Assembly: GCF_000237925.1 (NCBI RefSeq)
Contig: NW_017386046.1
Span: forward strand, 186,001 to 250,000
Direction of reading: 5' to 3'
From: Schistosoma mansoni
Lineage: Eukaryota > Platyhelminthes > Trematoda > Strigeidida > Schistosomatidae
Length of the DNA: 64,000 bases
A program made the translations under genes and the position numbers. Of the stretch, positions 58,373-64,000 are shown piece by piece. Numbering within the stretch: the stretch's first letter is position 1; every line of letters starts with the position of its first letter. Under the pieces are notes generated by a model. The model ran no database searches, was not told the DNA's origin, and worked only from the letters and a program-made list of their open reading frames with translations.

Positions 58373-58658
58373 GATGTACCTGCATCTCAGAGTTGATGTT
58401 CACTCTGGGACTCGAACCCAGCACCTTTCGCTTCAAACGCAATCACGTTATCCACTCGGCCACTGAGTCCTGATAGCTACTTGCTTGTGCAATGGGGTGA
58501 AGTTGAAATTTACTTAGTATTGTTTGTTTGGATCTTCCCATTGATGTTTTTAGGACTGCAACTGGTCAGTCTCTAATTGGCATATGTGCATACTGTGCGT
58601 ATTGCCTCGATATAGCCTCAATTCACAAGCATGGTAAGCAAAGATGGATGTGGCTAGC

Positions 58659-58716
58659 AGTGGAATCCAGGACGCGCGTTTCGTCCTATTTGGGACTCAT
58701 CAGCTGGGTGTACCTG
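58659..58716 (-). ncRNA. Hammerhead ribozyme, copy E (canonical core)
   Basis: On the - strand: core CTGATGA (58703-58697), the most canonical in the window. Stem II is GTCC/GGAC with loop CAAATA, followed by GAAA, a short stem III and GTC (58673-58671). Stem I ACCCAG/CTGGAT pairs five of six. Its cleavage site is 334 bp from that of copy D in the same orientation, so a transcript across both could release a unit-length RNA. Confidence 0.88.
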
Positions 58717-58815
58717 CATCTCAGAGTTGATGTTCACTCTGGAACTCCAACCCAGTTGCAGTCCTAACACATCGATGGGAGGATTCAAACAAACAATACT
58801 AAATGAATAATCCAA

Positions 58816-59418
58816 TTGTTTTTTTAATTTTGATTAATTTAATAATTGACACCAAATTTAGGTGGAATTTAAGTTAAACTATTTAGTTTCATTTTTGTTT
58901 TTTTCTTTCTTTTTTTTAAATAACACACTGCACTACCATTGGAAAATTCTACTTTCTGTATAATGTTTTCTTCTAAGAGATACTTTTTTTCCTGACTGTA
59001 AATTTATTTCTAAGATAATTAAAAAAAGTAGCTTTCATTGAAAATGTTATAGGCAAAATTTTTCTCTTCCATTTTTTTCTTTTTTTTATACTCTAATTAT
59101 TAAAATTTAAAAATTTAACCTTGAATTATTTGAATTTCATATTGATAGACATTTATAATTTAAGAATATTAATTAAAACAAAATAAATTTGAAAATTTTG
59201 TTAAAATATCATTATTAAAATTATTTACATGTAGTATATAATATTACACTTTTTAATTGATTCATGTTTATATAAACAAATAGAATAGTGATTACTTTAT
59301 TATATAATTAATACATTTTTAATTTTGTTGTGCTTAATTTTATTAACAGTTGTTAGGATTTACAAATAACATATATCAGAAGGGGTTTTTTGGGAGATTT
59401 TAGTAATTTTATATAGTT
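58816..59418. other. Very AT-rich stretch; nothing recognised
   Basis: Poly-T and poly-A rich sequence without frames or repeats that I can name. Confidence 0.5.
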
Positions 59419-59603
59419 GAGATCATGAATTAATTGAAGCTAGACCACCATGGAAAACCTGGAAGCACTGGACGGCTGTTTCATCCTATTGCGGGATCGT
59501 GAATGCGCACTGCTAAGGAGTCTCACAATGTGACGAAACGGTCGAGTAGTGCTTCCAGGTTTTCCTTGGTGGTCTAGCTTCAATTGACTCATGATCTCAA
59601 TTA
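59419..59603 (+). mobile_element. SINE family 2 foldback copy
   Basis: Left arm (about 59419-59490): family tail in reverse (CAATTGAAGCTAGACCACCA, then CCTGGAAGCACTGGACGG) plus the 3' half of the hammerhead in reverse, breaking off in stem II at TTTCATCCTATT. It is joined to forward GCGGGATCGTGAATGCG, followed by the forward hammerhead position and the forward tail, ending CTCATGATCTCAATTA. The arms pair for roughly 70-80 bases. The forward ribozyme has CTAAGGA (59513-59519, the G of CTGA lost), GAAA (59535-59538) and GTC (59541-59543), so it is a relic. Confidence 0.8.
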
Positions 59604-61493
59604 TGTAAAATAACATATATGTCCATCCACTTATATCATATTCATTTTTATTTTAATGTTCAAAATTTTTTTCAGTTTTAAGCATTTTTTTCATTCAGTT
59701 AATGATTGAGAGGAAAATTTTCACTTAGAATTCCTTTACAAGCCCTGAATTTTGTTGTATCTCGAAAGTTGAAGCAAACAACAGTGATTTGTTTATAGAA
59801 AACATACAGAGATAACTTTAAATGATTGAAATTAAATTCTCAGGTGAAAATCATACTGTTTTATGCAGTATATACTAAATAAATGAACATAAAAAATGTT
59901 CAAAAATGGTAGAAATAACATTTTTTGAATGGTGAAAATGTTGTGGTTAACCCGATATGAGTATTTATATATTTTATCTTTGACTAATGACATGGTTAGT
60001 ATAAAGTGCATAGGCTTTTAAAATTTATGAAGTATGAAATACATTACTGAAACCAAATTCATTCTTCCGATTGGCATATAATTTTTTACTCTTAAACATA
60101 TTGTGCAAATAAATTTGTATTATTTACCCGACTGATTATAAACAACAATTTTAGCCACACAGAATGATCTGAAACAGTAGTTTGATCGGAGTCAATGTGA
60201 CTGTGAGATGAATTTGCGCTGAATATTTTTTAAACTTATAATCTTGAAGTTTTACACTGAACGTAGTATCATTTAGCCACTAAATCAGTCGACAGTAGTT
60301 CTAAATTTGTCACTCCGATCAACTTGTGATATAGTGGTTTGCAGATACTAGATTAATGAATGTTTACTCTGATAAGGTCAAAACAAAGATTGAACAATAG
60401 TTAAATGCTTCAAGATTATTTTATTCCTTGAAAAACATAGTCAAATGGAAACGATATAACTTTTAAGGGTATGATAACCACCACTATTTAAAATACTATT
60501 TTACATTAGATATATTGTAACAGACGTAAGGTTAGTAGCAGGTCATCATGGTAGAATTGTCACTGGTGATTTTTTGAATATTTCTAATTTTTCGAATCTT
60601 CAACATTTTTTTCTATGTACTTTTGCGTCATTAGTTAATTGCACAAGCTCCTACTGACAAATCTAATGTAAATGACAGATGTAACTAAAATTCAGTATGT
60701 ATGGTTTAAATGCGTCGTTACATATGTAGATAAGGAAAGAATAAAGCAAGCATTAGAAAAGATCAATTACGTTACAGTATTTAGTTCAATTCCTAAAATG
60801 TTTACTGCGTATTATACATTCACATTCTGTACGGTAAAATAACAAAAGGTGTCTGTTTAATTCCATTTTTAGTTTCTACAGTAAACAAATTCTTATTCGG
60901 CAGCGAAAAGATTCTAAATTGTACCTATCCACATTTGAGAAGCACATTATCATTGAAGTGGACTTTATAATACGACTTTCAGCATATATATATATATATA
61001 TAAAGAGAGAGAATTCTTAGTGAGATTGATTGGTGCTGATGAAGTACACTAGAATTCGACCAAACAAGTGTTCCCTTTTACATTATTACCATTGATGCAA
61101 AGGTTAATTTTGCTTATAAACACGCATAAAACTTATGGGCTGACATTATTGCCACAATTTTTGTGATTCCTGACCCATATTAATGAAAATTTAAGGGTAT
61201 GATTATAACTATTCAATAATAAGTGATTAGTTATAACTTGTATTTCAAAATGTGTACTCATGTAATTAGGAACACAAGTTTTGCTATAAGTAATAATTCG
61301 TTAGTCATTTGTAAATGGTTCATTGTTGTAATCCGATTAGTTGAAATCCATTTAGTATAAACTGTTTTGACTGGATGTAAAAATTTGCACTTTGACATTA
61401 GAGTTTTACTCTTCTAAGAAATCTGTCAGACGGTTTCATTGTTTTTAAATGTGAAATTGTAACTTGAGGAAAAACACTACATCAATTATAACA
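59604..61493. other. AT-rich stretch; nothing recognised
   Basis: There is no supported gene or element. A TA microsatellite at about 60984-61002 runs into AAAGAGAGAGA. Confidence 0.4.
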
Positions 61494-61720
61494 CAGATAT
61501 ATGAACAAAGAATATTCTTTTTAGAAATTTCTCTTCAGGTTCCACAATTATATAACCAAATTAAGAACCCATAAAATCGGCCAGGTTTAAGGCAAAGTAC
61601 ATTATTTAAAATCATAACTTGCCTTGAACCTGGTCGACATTATGGATTCTTAATTTGGTTATATAATTGTGGAACCTGAAGAGAAATTACTGAGAAGAAT
61701 ATTCTTCGTTCATATATCTG
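61494..61720. repeat. Foldback element: ~100-bp arms, 23-bp spacer
   Basis: The arms 61494-61595 and 61619-61720 are near-perfect reverse complements. They share TTCTCTTCAGGTTCCACAAT, TATATAACCAAATTAAGAA and AATATTCTT in mirrored order. There is no coding, no hammerhead core and no tRNA-like box. No other copy was seen in the window. It could be a MITE/foldback transposon or a local inverted duplication. Confidence 0.85.
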
Positions 61721-64000
61721 TATTTTAATGTGATGAAAATTTTATATCAATTATATTCGAGTGCCGTATGATACAACTGGTTGTTAATCGACATTGAGAT
61801 AAAGAGTGGTATCAATTTCCTCACAATCTAATTATTTTCCGTTTTGTTGATTCAAACTGTTAATTGCCGCAGCAATAGGAGATGTGTGTGTAAGTAATGA
61901 GAATGTGGATAAGTAGTGAACGAAGACTTAGCGGGGCTAAGTGATTTATTGTTTCATGCAGAATTATACTGTGAGTCTGTAAAATAAGAAAATCATACAA
62001 TAGGTACATCATTTGCACATCTTCCATGAGTTATCCTTTACATACTCTATTATTCCTCTAATTCAGTTGTTATTTTGATCGCTCTCCGAACTCGTTTCTG
62101 TTCCCTTCAGTTCAGTCTCCTGCTGCCAGGCATTCCACTTCCGATTGTGGCTACATAATACTTATATCTGTCAGCATAATTAGCATACATCATAGATAGT
62201 GTTAAATGTAAATAAATAGGCTTGTATCTGACATATAATGTTTAGAGTGTTATCACTTAAACTTCTAAATACTACTAAGATCAACGCCATGAACAGAAAA
62301 TTGACTGCTCTTAATTTTAACGTGTTTTTTTAATTTCCATAAAACTCCTTGATTTATCAATTTGTCAATCGTAATGTTACAGAATTATTATTCAAGTTAA
62401 CATGTACTGTCATTACAGTGATCAGTATGATATTGATAGTTGATGAACCATGAAAATATATGACTAGTCCGTGATCTGACGGAAGAACAGCTGAATGTTG
62501 TTTTTTCAGATTGTAGCCTTTTTAATGCGATTCAAAGATTAATTGAACAGTGTCTCATCGAAACCAACTTCATCCAGGAGAATAGTAATAAAACTTATTT
62601 GATCTGTATCTGCTCAGAAAAATTACTGCAAAGAATTATCTGAATCTCAAAATCCAACAAAGGATGTAATGTTACTTTACAGCCAAGTCAGTAAACTCTT
62701 GAGGAAACAATATTATAAAATTGGTCAATTTAAATCTATCAATTAGGACATACAGACCGTGTGGCTGGTGCTAGGTAAATTACTAAACTTCAAAGTTACG
62801 AGAAAAGGTGAATATTGAAGAAATTGTTACTGTTTATATTACTTTTCAAAAAACAATAACCAATAGCCTCCGTTTCAAAACTATTCATTTTATTGGGCGA
62901 TATGGGATAGAAAAATTTCTAAGATGGGTTGAAATAATCATTTATTTGAATATAAAATACAAAATTCCCCGTGGTGTAAATGCTATTTGAACTTATATGT
63001 ATAATAATTTGTTATCAGTGACTAAGGAAATTCTAGCTAAATTTCTAAAACCCTTTAATTATGTGCACTTTAAAGCAAACACAGTCTTACATTTCCAGAT
63101 TTCCTTAACCTTTGACCTGTGGTCATTTCGTTTAGTTCCATTTACCTAAACACTTAAGTCTAGTCATGGAAGGTAAATTGAAAAATACTGTCTAAACATG
63201 ATTTTGTAAAGTTCAATACTTTTTCTATAATTGCATTGGATTTCGTAAAATGCATCTCTGTGTGTACATGTGCAGTCTTGCGTCTTTATATATAGCACAT
63301 CTTATTTACTGGTTTATTGATCGTATAATTTGGCAGTTATAAACCTGCTTTTACATACATATGTACAAGCACAAATTACATCTGTGCAGGTACGAATACA
63401 TACACATAATGCACTCTTATGCTCTTTAGATAGTGTATGCCTATATAGCAGTAATAATAACGATCGATAAAACCTGTTATTAGACCTCGTAGAATTTATT
63501 CTATTTGTTTTTTGACCATGTTTTTGTCGTGAAATGTCTACTCGTTTACGTTTACTAATGGAATGAAAAGAAGTCATCCGAAAAACTCGTTGAAAATAAA
63601 AGTAATTTTTGACTTAAAATATCTCACCTTGTATTGCGAAAGTTTACTACTTCATAAGTACGAGTTTATTTTGTGAACATTTTATTTTCTGCTAGCGCAA
63701 AAAAGTGAAAATGAAGTATTTGTAATTGTTTGTTAGAATCCCGATTAAGTGCATAGACAATGCGTTTAGTTGTTCTATATTTTGTCACACGGAGTTGATT
63801 CCAATATATGTTCTTGAATAACATAGGAACTAAATGAATATCAGTTAAAAGTCATTTGATGGTGAGAGATGATTCCATGAGGTGATTGATTCATAAACAG
63901 TAACGTGTAGAGAAAAATAAACAAAGGTTCTCCTTTAAGTTGCTCGAAACTACTGGAATTACTGTAAGTTATAAAGCTCAAAGTACATTGTTACCCAGTG
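61721..64000. other. AT-rich stretch; one weak exon candidate
   Basis: There is no firm gene. After a TTTTTTCAG acceptor at 62510 the frame CSLFNAIQRLIEQCLIETNF continues to about 62639, and another frame (about 62620-62745) gives YSQVSKLLRKQYYKIGQFKS before a stop. The two cannot be joined with matching phases at any intron I can see. Composition is more coding-like than the surroundings, but this is not enough to call a gene. Confidence 0.3.

Larger units (their letters stand above)
58294..58805 (-). mobile_element. Hammerhead SINE family 1, copy D/E: head-to-tail ~1.5-mer
   Basis: The 512-bp insertion is flanked by AATAATCCAA (58284-58293 and 58806-58815). On the - strand it reads: a short tail-region piece in inverted orientation (58803-58755), partial head, hammerhead E, complete tail ending near 58514, then directly a complete head with box B GGTTCGAGTCC (58418-58408) and box A TGGCCGAGTGG (58462-58452), and hammerhead D. 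So one whole unit plus part of a second lie in the same direction, as in satellite or multimeric RNA. The 48-base end piece at 58755-58802 is the inverted copy of 58514-58562, which gives half the element terminal inverted repeats. Confidence 0.85.

Noticed and set aside
58514-58802. DNA transposon with ~48-bp terminal inverted repeats
   Set aside because: The inverted ends are SINE tail pieces, and the target-site duplication lies outside the larger 58294-58805 unit, so the retroelement explanation fits better.
62511-62745. Exons of a RecQ-like winged-helix (RQC) protein
   Set aside because: The residue pattern has some likeness, but the two frames cannot be joined in phase and no helicase exons were found.

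Overview
The window looks like nuclear genomic DNA from a blood fluke, most likely the genus Schistosoma. It is AT-rich and dominated by decayed retroelements. It carries SINE-like repeats with a tRNA-like head and a hammerhead ribozyme, the arrangement known for the schistosome Sm-alpha satellite family. It also holds a flatworm-type gene whose first introns are only 32, 33 and 40 nt long. The species cannot be fixed by eye.

Two host genes are supported, both on the + strand. From 798 to at least 8497 an eight-exon gene encodes a TMEM184-like (Solute_trans_a/DUF300) multipass membrane protein of about 440 residues; every splice junction is canonical and in phase. From 50168 to 56100 three exons with matching phases encode a piece resembling a calponin-homology (CH) domain; the rest of that gene was not found.

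Mobile elements fill much of the remainder. Decayed APE-type LINE copies lie on the - strand at about 9.0-11.0 kb (leader, endonuclease, RT, C-terminus), 2.8-3.85 kb (inside TMEM184 intron 4) and 47.7-47.9 kb. A chimeric leader-plus-3'-tail copy lies at 31.25-31.75 kb. A different CR1/Jockey-like LINE lies at 28.3-29.7 kb (-). RTE-type LINE pieces lie at 15.96-16.43 kb (endonuclease) and 50.9-51.95 kb (RT to 3' tail), the latter inside an intron of the CH gene. Hammerhead SINE family 1 has copies at 15.2, 18.9, 45.35, 54.3, 54.84 and 58.3-58.8 kb. A second SINE family with its own hammerhead-like core has copies at 7.3, 38.8, 39.1, 43.2 and 59.4-59.6 kb.

Other structure includes a 200-base assembly gap (37955-38154) inside a ~100-bp inverted repeat, a ~100-bp foldback at 61.5-61.7 kb, an unclassified repeat family in three copies, and TA microsatellites. 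Long stretches (about 19.2-28.3, 31.8-37.6, 39.3-45.3, 51.96-54.3 and 59.6-64 kb) hold nothing I can name.

The most interesting signals are the two hammerhead SINE families. One insertion at 58.3-58.8 kb is a head-to-tail ~1.5-mer with two ribozymes 334 bp apart inside one target-site duplication. In both families one copy has an internal inversion whose breakpoint falls in ribozyme stem II.
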